This document shows positions 15,767-26,853 of a stretch of 64,000 nt of DNA, piece after piece. The notes under the pieces were generated by a model. That model ran no database searches, was not told the origin of the DNA, and saw nothing but the letters and a program-made list of their open reading frames with translations. The position numbers and the translations under genes are program-made. The first letter of the stretch is position 1. Each line of letters begins with the position of its first letter. This DNA comes from Streptomyces sp. A0642. GTDB lineage: Bacteria; Actinomycetota; Actinomycetes; Streptomycetales; Streptomycetaceae. The stretch spans positions 248,001 to 312,000 of the forward strand of contig NZ_SSBL01000005.1 of the NCBI RefSeq assembly GCF_004795105.1. The letters are read 5' to 3'.

Positions 15767-16161
15767 GCGAGCGCATCGAGACCGTCGTCCCGGACTCAGA
15801 AGGGCTCTCCGCCTGGATCGGGCAGGACCGAAGCTCCTCGCGATGCTGCAGGTCTTCCACGACAGGGGAGCCGACCTCGTGATCGGGGCGAACACCCTCG
15901 TGGAAGTCAGCCACTCCCGCAGCAACATGCCTGCCTGAACGGGGCCCTGTCCCGCGTCAAGGTGGAGCCGGTCACCGAGCAGGCGGCGAAAGCGGCAGCG
16001 GAGTTCCTCAAAGCCGCCGGACTGCGCGGGCACACGTACGCCATCGACGCCACGGTCGCCGAGGTCGCTCTCCGCCAGCCGAAACCGTCGCCCTCCTGAC
16101 GTCCGACAGCGACGACATGACCAAGCTCCGCGGCAACCAGGTCCGCATCATCCCCCTCTGA
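15763..16161 (+). pseudogene. PIN-domain (VapC-like) toxin pseudogene with three frameshifts
   Basis: Read with three single-base shifts (near 15826, 15931 and 16086), the translation is continuous: SERIETVVPDSEGLSAWIG, then LLAMLQVFHDRGADLVIGAN, then KVEPVTEQAAKAAAEFL and TYAIDATVAEVAL, ending LLTSDSDDMTKL and VRIIPL. The LTSDSDD and IDATVAE motifs are the acidic metal-binding corners of PIN RNases. Each frame alone is interrupted, so the gene is dead. Confidence 0.8.
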
Positions 16162-16384
16162 CCAGCCGGCCCGCCCGGAGATGCGTGGCCGGGGGGCTTC
16201 CTTGTGAGGGAAAGCCATGGCCGCTCGGGCCGCCGGGCGCGATCAGACCGCCCGGGCCCACCCCCACTGAACCCGTGACCGACCGGGCGTTAGCCGCGCA
16301 TCTCGACGAATGGGCCGTGCCGTTCGAGTGACAACCGTTCGCGCCGCCCGCATCACGCGCCCTTCGGGGTCCATACCTGACCCC

Positions 16385-18049
16385 ATGAACCCCATGGACA
16401 GGAAACTGTCGAGACGAACGGTGCGTGCCGCGGTGCGAGAAGAGAGTTCCCGATCCCTTCGGCATCGTGTGGTCGCCGGATGCTGTGCCCTGCTGCTCGT
16501 GACTCTGACTTCGGGCGCGGCAGCCCAGGCGGCCTCGTCCCCCGGTGACGGTGGTTCCGCGCGGCTCGACCCGCGGATCACGGAGATCATGCGGAAACCG
16601 GACTACGCCAACGCCCAGTGGGGCCTGCTCCAGCAGGACCCGGACAGCGGGCGGGTGGTGCACAGCCGGTTCGCCGAACAGTTCTTCATCCCCGGGTCGG
16701 TGGCCAAGCTCTTCGGCACCTCCGGGGCGTGGGACGCCCTCGGCGGCGGCCACCGCTTCAAGACACCGGTCCACGCGGTCGGTGAGCGGCGCGGAAGCAC
16801 GCTGAACGGCGACCTCGACCTCGTCGCCCAGGGCGATCTGACCATGGGCGGCAGGACTCGCCCCGACGGCACGGTCGACTACACCGACCTCGACCACACG
16901 TACGCCAACGACTTCCCGGGCGCCACGCTCACTCCGGAGAACCCGCTCGCGGGAATCAACAAGATCGCGCGGCAGGTACGGAGCTCCGGCATCACGCGCG
17001 TCAACGGAAACGTGATCGTCGACAACCGGCTCTTCCGGCCCGAGCCGGTCTTCGACCCGGTTCCGACGCCGCTGATGATCAACGACAATCTGATCGACCT
17101 GCTGAGCACGCCCGGTGCCCGTCCCGGCGCGCCCGCTCGACTGGACTGGCGGCCGAAGGTCGCCCCGTACCGTGTCACGTCGACGGTCAGGACCGTGGCG
17201 GCGGGGAAGCCGACGGACATCGAGGTGACGACGTCCGACAACGGCACCCGGATCCGGCTGTCCGGCACCATCGCGGCCGGCTCCGCACCGGCGCTGAAGG
17301 TGTCGCCCATCACCGACCCGGCGGCCTTCGGGCGCACCGCGCTGATCGAGGCGCTGGGGCGGGCGGGGGTGAAGGTGACGGCGAAGCCGACCGGGGCCAA
17401 CCCGGTGGGGCGGCTCCCCGCTTCGTACGCGGGCCGGCCGCGCGTGGCTCTGTACACCTCGCCGCCGTTCGCCCAGTACGCCAAGCTCATCTTCAAGGTC
17501 AGCCACAACCTGGGCGGCAACCTCGCGATCTGTCTGATGGCGGTCGCGGCCGGCAGCAAGGACTGCATGGACGGCTTCCCGGTACTGGCCGGCTTCCTGG
17601 ACCGCGCGGGCGTCGATCGCAAGCAGGTCCAGCTTCTGGACGGACGCGGTGGAAACCCCGCCGACCGGACCACGCCCAAGGCTGTGGTGCAGTTGCTGTC
17701 GTACTGGCAGCACACCCGCGAGGCGGCGGTCTTCCGGAATGCGCTGCCCATCCTCGGGGTCGACGGTCTGCTGGCCGACAACTGCACCCACTGCCCCGCC
17801 CGCGGCAAGGTGTTCGCGAAGACCGGCGCCGCCGTCGGCCTGGACGCGCTCAACAACCGCCTGGCCGTCGGCGCCATCACGATCGCGGGTTACCTGGACA
17901 AGGGCAACGGCCGCTTCGACGCCTTCTTCGCCGGGGTGAACGGCGCCTCCACCCCGACAACCGACGTCAACGGGGTGCTGGACATCGCGGATGACCTCGC
18001 CATGATCTCCGCGTACCTGCAGGAGGCGGCGGCCCGACGAGGAGAGTGA
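16385..18049 (+). CDS. dacB: D-alanyl-D-alanine carboxypeptidase/endopeptidase (PBP4 type, peptidase S13)
   Basis: 554 residues, exported. A basic N-terminus and the hydrophobic VVAGCCALLLVTLTSGAAAQA form the signal peptide. The three penicillin-binding motifs are present: SVAK (in FIPGSVAKLFGTSGAWD), SHN (in VSHNLGGNLA) and KTG (in FAKTGAAVGLD). The enzyme trims peptidoglycan stem peptides outside the membrane. ATG at 16385 was preferred to 16310 since it gives a normal signal peptide. It stands alone, with flanking genes on other strands or decayed. Confidence 0.92.
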   Translation: MNPMDRKLSRRTVRAAVREESSRSLRHRVVAGCCALLLVTLTSGAAAQAASSPGDGGSARLDPRITEIMRKPDYANAQWGLLQQDPDSGRVVHSRFAEQFFIPGSVAKLFGTSGAWDALGGGHRFKTPVHAVGERRGSTLNGDLDLVAQGDLTMGGRTRPDGTVDYTDLDHTYANDFPGATLTPENPLAGINKIARQVRSSGITRVNGNVIVDNRLFRPEPVFDPVPTPLMINDNLIDLLSTPGARPGAPARLDWRPKVAPYRVTSTVRTVAAGKPTDIEVTTSDNGTRIRLSGTIAAGSAPALKVSPITDPAAFGRTALIEALGRAGVKVTAKPTGANPVGRLPASYAGRPRVALYTSPPFAQYAKLIFKVSHNLGGNLAICLMAVAAGSKDCMDGFPVLAGFLDRAGVDRKQVQLLDGRGGNPADRTTPKAVVQLLSYWQHTREAAVFRNALPILGVDGLLADNCTHCPARGKVFAKTGAAVGLDALNNRLAVGAITIAGYLDKGNGRFDAFFAGVNGASTPTTDVNGVLDIADDLAMISAYLQEAAARRGE

Positions 18050-18178
18050 AGCCCTCCGCTCACACGAACGGCTTCGTTGGCGGCCGAGGAGTCAACTCGG
18101 GAGTGGCGTGCCTTTGGGGTACGCCACATCCCGGGAGGCGTGAGCGCACCCGCTGGTAACCGGCAGGTGCGCACCGCG

Positions 18179-18517
18179 TCAGCCGGCGGGTGGTGAGTCC
18201 ACCGATGCGGCGGCTCGGCGGTACTCGGCGTTGATGCGCTGTGCCTCTTCGAGCTGGTCCTCGAGGATGACGATGCGGCAGGCGGCCTCGATCGGTGTGC
18301 CCTGGTCGACGAGTTCCCGGGCGCGGGCGGCGATGCGCAGCTGGTAGCGGGAGTAGCGGCGGTGGCCGCCGGCGGAGCGGAGCGGGGTGATCAGGCGGGC
18401 TTCACCGATCGCGCGGAGGAACCCCTGGGTGGTGCCGAGCATCTCGGCGGCCCGGCCCATCGTGTAGGCGGGGTAGTCGTCGTCATCGAGACGGCCGAAC
18501 GAGTCGTCTGCTGTCAC
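18179..18517 (-). CDS. Small MerR-type helix-turn-helix protein, copy 1
   Basis: 112 residues. A MerR-like DNA-binding domain (YTMGRAAEMLGTTQGFLRAI, GHRRYSRYQLRIAARARELV) is followed by a short helix (AACRIVILEDQLEEAQRINAEY). It lacks the ligand domain of full MerR regulators. GTG at 18517 is preferred because AGAGAGG lies five bases before it; 18523 is the alternative. A near-identical paralogue of the same length lies at 45081. The gene has an unusually long upstream region (about 1 kb) with a strong hairpin and GTACTGC repeats, so complex control is likely. Confidence 0.85.
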   Translation of the reverse strand: MTADDSFGRLDDDDYPAYTMGRAAEMLGTTQGFLRAIGEARLITPLRSAGGHRRYSRYQLRIAARARELVDQGTPIEAACRIVILEDQLEEAQRINAEYRRAAASVDSPPAG

Positions 18518-18543
18518 TTGCACCTCTCTATGGAACGCGTGGA

Positions 18544-18573
18544 GGGGCCCTGGTGCGTTTGCACCAGGGCCCC
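18544..18573. terminator. Strong hairpin upstream of MerR-like copy 1
   Basis: GGGGCCCTGGTGC pairs perfectly with GCACCAGGGCCCC around GTTT. It lies 26 bases upstream of the gene start, inside the likely 5' leader, so it is either an attenuator for that gene or a terminator of transcripts arriving from the right. Confidence 0.7.
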
Positions 18574-18804
18574 GAAGGAACTGCTACACCATCTGCCGGC
18601 TGTGAAAACTCACCGGCTCTCTGTTTCCGCAGACCCGGCTTGAACACAGTCGGGGTCGCGGGGATCGCGGTTGCTTGACCGGAGACCACCTCACTATCGA
18701 TGTCCTGCGGTACCCGGGTTCTCTGACTCCGCCCGGGCGATCCTGATGGCGGTCAACTCCTCCGTTTCTTCCCTCTGGATGAACTACTTGCCTGATCGGG
18801 ACCT

Positions 18805-18846
18805 GCGTACTGCTGGTACCGCGTACTGCTGATACTGCGTACTGCC
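18805..18846. repeat. 16-bp period repeat (GCGTACTGC x3)
   Basis: GCGTACTGCTGGTACC, GCGTACTGCTGATACT and GCGTACTGCC follow each other at 18805, 18821 and 18837. Confidence 0.8.
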
Positions 18847-19026
18847 GGTGGCCTCGAACAGCACCACCCTTCGGCAGCCAGCCCCGTCGCCCGTCCTGCA
18901 TCTGCTCTGGCTTAGAACCCCACTGCCGAACCTCCCGGCACGCGCGCCCGCAGCCGACGCCTTTACCGAGGAACCACTGGAAATCACTCTGCTGGTACTG
19001 CTGATATTGCTTGTACTGCGAACTGC

Positions 19027-19048
19027 ACCGCCGGACTGGTCCGGCGGT
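19027..19048. promoter_or_regulatory. Perfect 22-bp palindrome
   Basis: ACCGCCGGAC-TG-GTCCGGCGGT. The minimal 2-base centre makes it more like a dimeric operator than an RNA hairpin. Confidence 0.5.
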
Positions 19049-19505
19049 CCTGCTACGGGGTCCCCTGATCACTGCGGGCCCCCCGGTCCGGTCGTCAGTC
19101 CCGTCGCCGTCCTGCAACCACCCTGGCTTCGAAACTCCACCACCGCACCGTCCTGCGAACTGCACCTACGTGTCACGCATGCCCGGCAGTTCATCTCTGC
19201 CGGGCTGTCTCGATCTCGGCTACGAGAGAAACCATAGTCACCGCACCGCCCAATGTCTACCTTCGTCGCCACAGATTTCCGTGTGTCACGCAACAAGACA
19301 GTTCACCTTGGGGACCGAAGGGGCCCGGCGGACGCGGGACACCGGCCGGGGACCGGGACCAGGCACAGGTCGCCTTCGACGTGATCGGTGGGACGCCGCC
19401 GGCCGGGAGGCAGTCAGCCGAGACGCCGTCGACGACGACCTGATCCCGGCAGAGAGCCGCCGGGGTGTGGCCGTCCGCCCCGGTGCCCGGCGCAGGCCGA
19501 AGCCC

Positions 19506-19590
19506 CAGAGCCGGGCGCACCTCAGCGGGTGGCGAGCCGGGCCGGCCCTCGGCAGAGCCGGGCGGGCCTCAGCGGGTGGCGAGCCGGTCC
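19506..19590. repeat. 38-bp direct repeat spanning the 3' end of the MarR gene
   Basis: 19506-19543 and 19553-19590 differ at only a few bases (47-bp period). The right copy carries the last codons and stop of the MarR-type gene; the left copy lies beyond the stop. Confidence 0.85.
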
Positions 19591-19991
19591 AGGAGGGCGG
19601 CGCTCCGTGCCAGCAGGGCACGTTCCTCGTCGGTGAGCTCGGCCTCGATGGCCCGTGCGAGCCAGCCGACCCTGCGGCCGCGCTCCGCTTCCAGCGCGGC
19701 CCGGCCCGCGTCCGTCAGTTCGACGAGCGACTTACGACCGTCCGTGGGGTGGGCCCGGCGCGTGATCAGGTTCTGCTCCATGAGCAGTCCCACCGCCCTG
19801 GCCATCGACTGGGGGCGTACGCGCTGGTCCGCGGCGAGGTCGCTGGTGGTCATGGCGCCGTCGCGGTCGAGCGCGCCGAGCACGGCGACCTGACCCAGCG
19901 GAATGCGGTCCTCGTGGGTGACACGTCGGGTGAGCTTGCCCATAGCCGTGCGCAGTTCTGCCGCGACGGTGGCGGCTTCCGAGGTGGGCAT
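19569..19991 (-). CDS. MarR-family transcriptional regulator
   Basis: 140 residues. Winged helix: [40 protein letters not shown], wing [22 protein letters not shown]. Flanking helices form the dimer interface. ATG at 19991 is favoured because the longer frame would cover the operator. It is divergent from an enolase gene, and the 162 bases between hold three tandem palindromes, so it most likely represses itself and the enolase gene. The physiological signal is unknown. Confidence 0.9.
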   Translation of the reverse strand: MPTSEAATVAAELRTAMGKLTRRVTHEDRIPLGQVAVLGALDRDGAMTTSDLAADQRVRPQSMARAVGLLMEQNLITRRAHPTDGRKSLVELTDAGRAALEAERGRRVGWLARAIEAELTDEERALLARSAALLDRLATR

Positions 19992-20038
19992 AGGGCACTT
20001 TACCCCGCTGGCCGGGCGAGCTGGGCAGCTGATCTGCA

Positions 20039-20075
20039 CAGCAATGCTGTTCAGCAAAACTGCTCAGCATTGCTG
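20039..20075. promoter_or_regulatory. Triple palindromic operator between the MarR gene and eno
   Basis: CAGCAATGCTG (20039-20049), AGCA-AAAC-TGCT (20053-20064) and CAGCATTGCTG (20065-20075) are each palindromic and together form a larger symmetric array. They lie between the two divergent starts. Confidence 0.75.
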
Positions 20076-20153
20076 TACTGTTTCTTCCGGTCGGGCCCAG
20101 CGCCAGCGTTGTCGCAGCCGGGGCACGGCACACGACAACGGCAAGGAACTCCC

Positions 20154-21464
20154 ATGTCCGCAGCAGCAGCCGGATCCTCAGACGCCGCCATCGAGACCGT
20201 CACCGCCCGCCGCGTCATCGACAGCCGGGGCAACCCCACCGTCGAAGTCGACGTCGTCCTCACGGACGGCTCCCTGGGCCGCGCAGCCGTCCCCTCCGGC
20301 GCCTCCACCGGCACCCGGGAAGCCGTGGAACTGCGCGACGGGGACCCCGCGCGCTGGCACGGCAAGGGCGTGGACCGCGCGGTGGCCCACGTCAACGGGG
20401 AGATCGCGGCGTCCGTACGCGGCCGGGACGCGGCCGACCAAGCGGGTCTCGACGCCGCACTGATCTCCCTGGACGGCACCGCCACGAAGTCCCGGCTGGG
20501 CGCCAACGCGATCCTCGGCGTCTCCCTCGCCGCCGCCAAAGCCGCCGCGGCGGCCCACCGCCTGCCCCTCTACCGCTACCTCGGCGGTGCCGACGCCCAC
20601 CTTCTGCCGCTGCCGATGATGAACATCGTCAACGGCGGCGCCCACGCCGACAACCCGCTGGATTTCCAGGAGTTCATGATCGCGCCCGTGGGCGCCGACA
20701 CCTTCGCCGAAGCCGTACGCATGGGCAGCGAGGTCTTCCACACCCTGCGCCGCGATCTGCTGGCCGCCGGGCACTCCACGGGCGTCGGCGACGAGGGCGG
20801 CTTCGCGCCCTCACTGCGTACCGCCGAGGAGGCACTCGACTTCGTGATGGCCGCCGTCGAGCGCACGGGTTACCGCCCGGGCGCGGACATCGCCCTGATG
20901 ATGGACCCGGCGTCGTCGGAGTTCTTCCGCGAGGGGGTGTACGACTACGCGGGCGAGGGCGTGCGCCGCACGCCGTCCGAGAACGCCGACTACCTGGCGG
21001 GGCTCATCGACGCCTACCCGGTCGTCTCCATCGAGGACCCCATGGCCGAGAACGATCTGGACGGCTGGCGGGAGCTGACCGACCGCGTGGGCGACCACTG
21101 CCAGCTCGTCGGCGACGACGTCTTCTGCACCGACGAAACGCTCCTGCGCGAGGGCATCCGCACCGGCGTCGGCAACTCGGTCCTGGTCAAGGTCAACCAG
21201 ATCGGAACCCTGACCGAGGCCATGGCCACGGTGGCCACGGCCCACCGGGCGGGCTGGACAGCGGTCATCTCGCACCGCTCGGGCGAGACGGAGGACACCA
21301 CGATCGCGGATCTGGCCGTGGCGACCGGCTGCGGCCAGATCAAGACCGGCTCGCTCTCCCGCTCCGACCGTACGGCGAAGTACAACCAACTGATCCGCAT
21401 CGAGGAGGAGTTGGGGAACGCGGCCCGCTTCGCCGGCCGGGCCGCCCTGAAGCGGAGGAAGTAA
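20154..21464 (+). CDS. eno: Enolase, probably a second non-housekeeping copy
   Basis: 436 residues converting 2-phosphoglycerate to phosphoenolpyruvate. Motifs: [15 protein letters not shown], the loop [30 protein letters not shown], the metal ligands in [26 protein letters not shown] and [21 protein letters not shown] with the catalytic Lys, and [13 protein letters not shown]. All are complete. AAGGAAC precedes the ATG. Divergent pairing with a MarR repressor and the triple operator suggests conditional expression. S. coelicolor is known to carry two enolase genes. A strong hairpin follows. Confidence 0.95.
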   Translation: MSAAAAGSSDAAIETVTARRVIDSRGNPTVEVDVVLTDGSLGRAAVPSGASTGTREAVELRDGDPARWHGKGVDRAVAHVNGEIAASVRGRDAADQAGLDAALISLDGTATKSRLGANAILGVSLAAAKAAAAAHRLPLYRYLGGADAHLLPLPMMNIVNGGAHADNPLDFQEFMIAPVGADTFAEAVRMGSEVFHTLRRDLLAAGHSTGVGDEGGFAPSLRTAEEALDFVMAAVERTGYRPGADIALMMDPASSEFFREGVYDYAGEGVRRTPSENADYLAGLIDAYPVVSIEDPMAENDLDGWRELTDRVGDHCQLVGDDVFCTDETLLREGIRTGVGNSVLVKVNQIGTLTEAMATVATAHRAGWTAVISHRSGETEDTTIADLAVATGCGQIKTGSLSRSDRTAKYNQLIRIEEELGNAARFAGRAALKRRK

Positions 21465-21478
21465 GGCAGGCGTTCAAC

Positions 21479-21514
21479 GGCACCGCCCGCCCGGGTCTCC
21501 GGGCGGGCGGTGCC
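21479..21514 (+). terminator. Terminator after eno
   Basis: GGCACCGCCCGCCCGG pairs perfectly with CCGGGCGGGCGGTGCC around GTCT (16-bp stem). Confidence 0.85.
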
Positions 21515-21651
21515 TACGTGCGTACAGCCGCGGGCGGGCCGGCGAGCACGCAGGTCGGTCGATCGTCCGGGACTCCGGGTCTCCAGAAGCCCGGGAGCCC
21601 GGGCGGGCACGCGCCCACGTCCGGTCGTCCGGGCAGCCGTGCCGGCGGGGC

Positions 21652-22428
21652 TCACCGGACGGGGAAGCCGAAGGAGTAGCCCTGCTGCCTCAGCCAGGGA
21701 AGCACCTCGCGCAGCGCGGCCAGGGTCTGGGAGCGGTCCCCTCCAGCGTCGTGGAAGAGGACGGTCGGGCCGTTGGAGATCTCGCTCTTGACCGTGGCGA
21801 CCATGGCGTCCACGCCGGGGTGCTCGAAGTCCTTGGTGTCGACGTTCCAGCCCAGCGGCCGCATGCCCCGGGAAGCGGCGAGCTGCCGGCTGTACGGGGT
21901 GAAGGCGCCGCCCGGGGCGCGGTAGTACTGCGGCCGGACGCCGCCGGACGCCTTGGTGATCATGCGCTCGGCGTCCAGGATCTGCTGCGACTGGTACGCC
22001 TCGGACTTCTTGTCCATGGCGGTGTCGTGCGAGACCGTGTGGTTGCAGAGCCGGTGGCCGTCCGCCACGACCGCCTTGACGAGGTTCGGGTACGCCTCGG
22101 CCTGGGTGCCCACCATGCAGAACGTGGCCTTCACGCCACTGTCCTTCAGCAGGCGCAGCACCTGGGGCGTCCAGGTCGGGTCCGGCCCGTCGTCGATGGT
22201 GATGTTGACGCCCTTGGGGCCGCGGTCGGAGGCGTGCGCGATGTCCACCGCCACCTTGGCCACCCGGTCCTGGGGCTTCGCCTCCGGCGACGAGACACTG
22301 GTACGGGGGCCCGCCGCCACGGTGCCCGCCTGCGCGGTCCACACGGACGTGGCCGCGGCCAGAGCGGTCACTCCGAGCGCCGCCGCGATGAGTCGGCCGT
22401 GCCATGACGTTCCCTTGTGCTTTGCCAT
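21652..22428 (-). CDS. Secreted polysaccharide deacetylase (NodB domain), copy 1
   Basis: 258 residues. An N-terminal signal anchor (RLIAAALGVTALAAATSVW) is followed by the NodB motifs: ITIDDGPD with the metal Asp pair, HTVSHD (HxxxH metal site), RAPGGAFTPYSR, and VLFHDAGGDRSQT near the C-terminus. The enzyme removes acetyl groups from cell-wall or environmental N-acetylated glycans. ATG at 22428 (MAKHKGTSWHG) gives a standard signal peptide; a longer start is possible. A related enzyme is at 26854. Confidence 0.9.
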   Translation of the reverse strand: MAKHKGTSWHGRLIAAALGVTALAAATSVWTAQAGTVAAGPRTSVSSPEAKPQDRVAKVAVDIAHASDRGPKGVNITIDDGPDPTWTPQVLRLLKDSGVKATFCMVGTQAEAYPNLVKAVVADGHRLCNHTVSHDTAMDKKSEAYQSQQILDAERMITKASGGVRPQYYRAPGGAFTPYSRQLAASRGMRPLGWNVDTKDFEHPGVDAMVATVKSEISNGPTVLFHDAGGDRSQTLAALREVLPWLRQQGYSFGFPVR

Positions 22429-22584
22429 GCCGGCCCGCCCCTTTGTCGTCTTCACCGATCCCCTGCGCCTATGAAGACATACGAAAGCCTGTGCGGGATG
22501 CCTCTGTTACCGATCGCGGACGAACCCGCAGGGAGGTGGCGACAATCAAGGAAGCCCGGCCCTCGCGACGGCACCTCCGGCCAG

Positions 22585-23262
22585 TCACCTGGCGCCGGGC
22601 AGGTGTTCGCCCTCCGCCTCCCCGTCCCCGTTTTCGGTCTCGGTTTCGGTCTCGGTCTCGTGGCTCGTGAACCAATGTTCGTCGAAGTGGCGCGCGGTGG
22701 AGCGGGGATGGAGCGGATCCGTGAGCAGGCGGTGGATGAACTCCGCTGTCGAGCCGTCGAACCGGTCCCAGTGCGCGTAGTCCTCTCCCGTGACGAGGAT
22801 GGGCCACCGGTCGGGGTCAGCGCCCTCGGTGAGCCAGTAGAACGAGGTCCGCTGCTCGGTGCTCGCCCACTGCAACAGACCGCCCGGCGAAGGGTGGAGG
22901 CCGTACGGCTCCCACCACTGGCCACCGTCCTCCTCGGCCGCGCGGGCCCAGAACTCGTTGAACGAGACGAGGTCCAGACTGCCGGGCGGGCCGTCCGGGA
23001 TCAGGAGGCCGAGATAGTCGTCGAAGTCGCCGTACCCGAACCGCTCGACCAGGTCCTTGTAGTCACCGGGCAACGCCGTCCCGAGCCGGGCCTCCACCGC
23101 CGACCAGCCGACCGGGGAGGCACCCCGCCCGCGCGTCCATCCGGTGACGGCGACGACCCGGTCCACCCAGGACGGCTCCGCCACCGGCGGTGCGAAGGGC
23201 CCGCGCGGCTGCCCCGGATGCGGCGCCGGGTCTCCGAACGCCTTCGTCTCCCATTCGTCCAT
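22585..23262 (-). CDS. SMI1/KNR4 (SUKH) family protein
   Basis: About 225 residues. WSAVEARLGTALPGDYKDLV followed by FGYGDFDDYLGLLIPDGP and, later, WPILVTGEDYAHWDRF matches the SUKH fold, which includes many immunity proteins against polymorphic toxins and some housekeeping proteins. The C-terminus is a Thr-Glu repeat (ETETETETENGDGE) made by GGTCTC-type repeats. The start is uncertain: ATG at 23262 or GTG at 23337, neither with a good ribosome site. No toxin gene is adjacent. Confidence 0.75.
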   Translation of the reverse strand: MDEWETKAFGDPAPHPGQPRGPFAPPVAEPSWVDRVVAVTGWTRGRGASPVGWSAVEARLGTALPGDYKDLVERFGYGDFDDYLGLLIPDGPPGSLDLVSFNEFWARAAEEDGGQWWEPYGLHPSPGGLLQWASTEQRTSFYWLTEGADPDRWPILVTGEDYAHWDRFDGSTAEFIHRLLTDPLHPRSTARHFDEHWFTSHETETETETENGDGEAEGEHLPGAR

Positions 23263-23508
23263 GGTGCGAGTGAAGCAGGGGGCTGTGACATCGTCCGCCC
23301 GCGTGGCGACGAGCGGCGCCTGTTCCGGCAGAGCCACCCCGCGCCCGCCGCGTGAGCAGGAAGACCCGCCCGATGACCGTGACAGTGAGATTTCGGCAAC
23401 TCCCGCGCAATGAAATGTGGCGGAAACATCTGGGTCCCTCCGACGAAACGCGCACCGGTCACGCTCTCAGTCGCTCGCACCGCACGCGCCCCGAGGAGGG
23501 ACTCCCCC

Positions 23509-25169
<1,661 letters not shown>

Positions 25170-25200
25170 GGGCCATGCCATGGGGAGAGACCCGTAGTTG

Positions 25201-25358
25201 ATTCTTCCCGGCGGGCAACGGGCCGCCGGGGGTTCCTCCCGGCGGGCAGAAGGCCGCGCTGCATCCTGCCCGGCGAACAGCAGGCCGCGCTGGATCCTGC
25301 CCGGCGGACAGCAGGCCTCCCTGGACCCTCGATCCTTCCCCGGCGTGCAGCAGGCTGA
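25201..25358. repeat. Degenerate tandem repeat, five units of 30-38 bp
   Basis: Units share the core TCCTGCCCGGCGG-CAGCAGG (for example at 25263 and 25294). The array ends at the stop codon of the GDSL gene. Confidence 0.75.
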
Positions 25359-25360
25359 CC

Positions 25361-26743
25361 TCAGCGCAGGAACTTCAGCGGCACCGCCTTCGCCATCGCC
25401 TCGGCGCCCGCGTCGTTCGGGTGGAGGTGGTCGCCGCTGTCGTACCGGGCCAGGAGGTGCTGCGGGTCGGACGGATCGCGCAGCGCCTTGTCGAAGTCGA
25501 TAACGCCGTCGTATTCGCCGCTGGTCCGCAGCCAGTGGTTGAAGGTGGTGCGTGCGGCCTCGTTCGCCGGCGAGTAGAAGCCGAGCGTGTCGCCCTTGAA
25601 CGGAAGGATCGTGCCGCCGTACGCCTTCAGCCCCCGCTCATGGGCCCGGGCGATCAACTGGCGGTGGGCGTCGATCAGGTCCGCAGCCGACACCCGTTCC
25701 GACTCGGGGGCCACCGTGCCGGGGTGACCGAGATCGTTCACGCCCAGGAGCACGATGAGGTGGCGCGCACCCGGCTGGGCGGCGACGTCGCGGTCGAAGC
25801 GGCGCAGGGCACTCTGGCCGAAATAGGCCGCGAAGTTCTCCGCGTCGGATCCGGCGGGCGGACTGGGGTCGTGCAGGAGGCGGTTGCCGCTGACCCCCTC
25901 GTTCAGCACGCCTCGCGCGTACGGTCCGTAGGCGGTGCGCAGACGCTGGGCCAGGAAGTCGGGCCAGCGGTGATCGGCGCCCGGCTCGGTGTTCGCACCG
26001 TCCGTGATGGAGTCGCCGAGGGTCACCACGGCCGAGGAGCGGTCCACACCCTCCGCCCGGCCCACACCATCGGCCTGGAGCGGGGCCACACTCACGCCGG
26101 TCAGGAAGTACCAGCGGTCGTTGGTGGACGTCGCCTCGATGCCGGGGTGCCGGGTGACGTTGCCGGACGCCACATAGTTCTGCCGCTGGGCGAACGCGTG
26201 GAGCGTCGAGCCCGCCGTGCGCTCGGGCAGGTGGATGCTCACGACGAGGTCGGACCCAGCGGGCACCCGCAGGTCGACCGGGTCGCTGAGCAGGGGTGCG
26301 CCCGCCGGAATCGTCACCGAGGCATGGCCGCCGAAAGTGAGCGGGCGGTCGGTACGCGGGTCGATGCGCGAGTCCGGCCCCCCGGCCGCGGGGCGGGCGA
26401 CCCGGGCCTCGCCGATGACCAGCGGGCGGTCACCGAACTCGTTCGACAGCCGGATACGCACCCGTCCGCCGCCGATGCTCACGCGCACGACCTGGCGAAG
26501 GGTCTGGTCCTCGAACGCGGTGGTGTCCGAAGCCGGCGTCTGCGTGGGCGCCGTGGCCCATGTGCCGGTCCAGGCCGGGCGGGCCGGCCGGTGAGCGACC
26601 GACGACGAAGCGGGCGCCGTCGGCGCGGGCCGGGGCGCGGCGGTGGTCGGCTGAGCCGTCGCCACCAGCAGGGCTCCGGCCAGAAGGGCCGCGAACCGGC
26701 CGCCGGTACGGTGCGTCCGAAGCCGCGCCAGGTGCTTTCTCAT
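25361..26743 (-). CDS. Secreted GDSL/SGNH-family hydrolase
   Basis: 460 residues with an N-terminal signal peptide (FAALLAGALLVATAQPTTA). A beta-rich N-terminal domain (residues 55-230) precedes the SGNH domain: VVTLGDSITDGANT (Ser), NEGVSGNRLL (Gly), LLGVNDLG (Asn) and DHLHPND (Asp/His). The catalytic set is complete; the likely substrates are acylated sugars or lipids outside the cell. AGGAG lies five bases before the ATG. It is downstream of a NodB deacetylase on the same strand (110 bases), so the two may be co-expressed. Confidence 0.9.
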   Translation of the reverse strand: MRKHLARLRTHRTGGRFAALLAGALLVATAQPTTAAPRPAPTAPASSSVAHRPARPAWTGTWATAPTQTPASDTTAFEDQTLRQVVRVSIGGGRVRIRLSNEFGDRPLVIGEARVARPAAGGPDSRIDPRTDRPLTFGGHASVTIPAGAPLLSDPVDLRVPAGSDLVVSIHLPERTAGSTLHAFAQRQNYVASGNVTRHPGIEATSTNDRWYFLTGVSVAPLQADGVGRAEGVDRSSAVVTLGDSITDGANTEPGADHRWPDFLAQRLRTAYGPYARGVLNEGVSGNRLLHDPSPPAGSDAENFAAYFGQSALRRFDRDVAAQPGARHLIVLLGVNDLGHPGTVAPESERVSAADLIDAHRQLIARAHERGLKAYGGTILPFKGDTLGFYSPANEAARTTFNHWLRTSGEYDGVIDFDKALRDPSDPQHLLARYDSGDHLHPNDAGAEAMAKAVPLKFLR

Positions 26744-26853
26744 GCGGTCTCCTGAAGAGGACGGAAGGGAAAGGAAGGGAAAGGAAGGGGAGGGCCGGTC
26801 TTGGGGGCGACCGGCGCGTTGTCGGTTCGGAGCCATGCCCGCGTTTCTCGGTG

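Larger units (their letters stand above)
18518..19568. other. About 1 kb gene-free region with repeats and hairpins
   Basis: Contains a 13-bp stem hairpin (18544-18573), three GCGTACTGC units at a 16-bp period (18805, 18821, 18837), and a related CTGCTGGTACTGCTGATATTGC stretch at 18991 (cited by its key CTGGTACTGC core). It also has a perfect 22-bp palindrome at 19027-19048 and a 38-bp direct repeat at its right end. Frames in this region look non-coding: they are rich in Gln-Tyr strings created by the repeats. Confidence 0.6.

Noticed and set aside
18584-19165. A 193-codon minus-strand frame in the region upstream of the MerR-like gene.
   Set aside because: Its Gln-Tyr strings are created by GTACTGC repeats, it has no ribosome site and it reads through palindromes.
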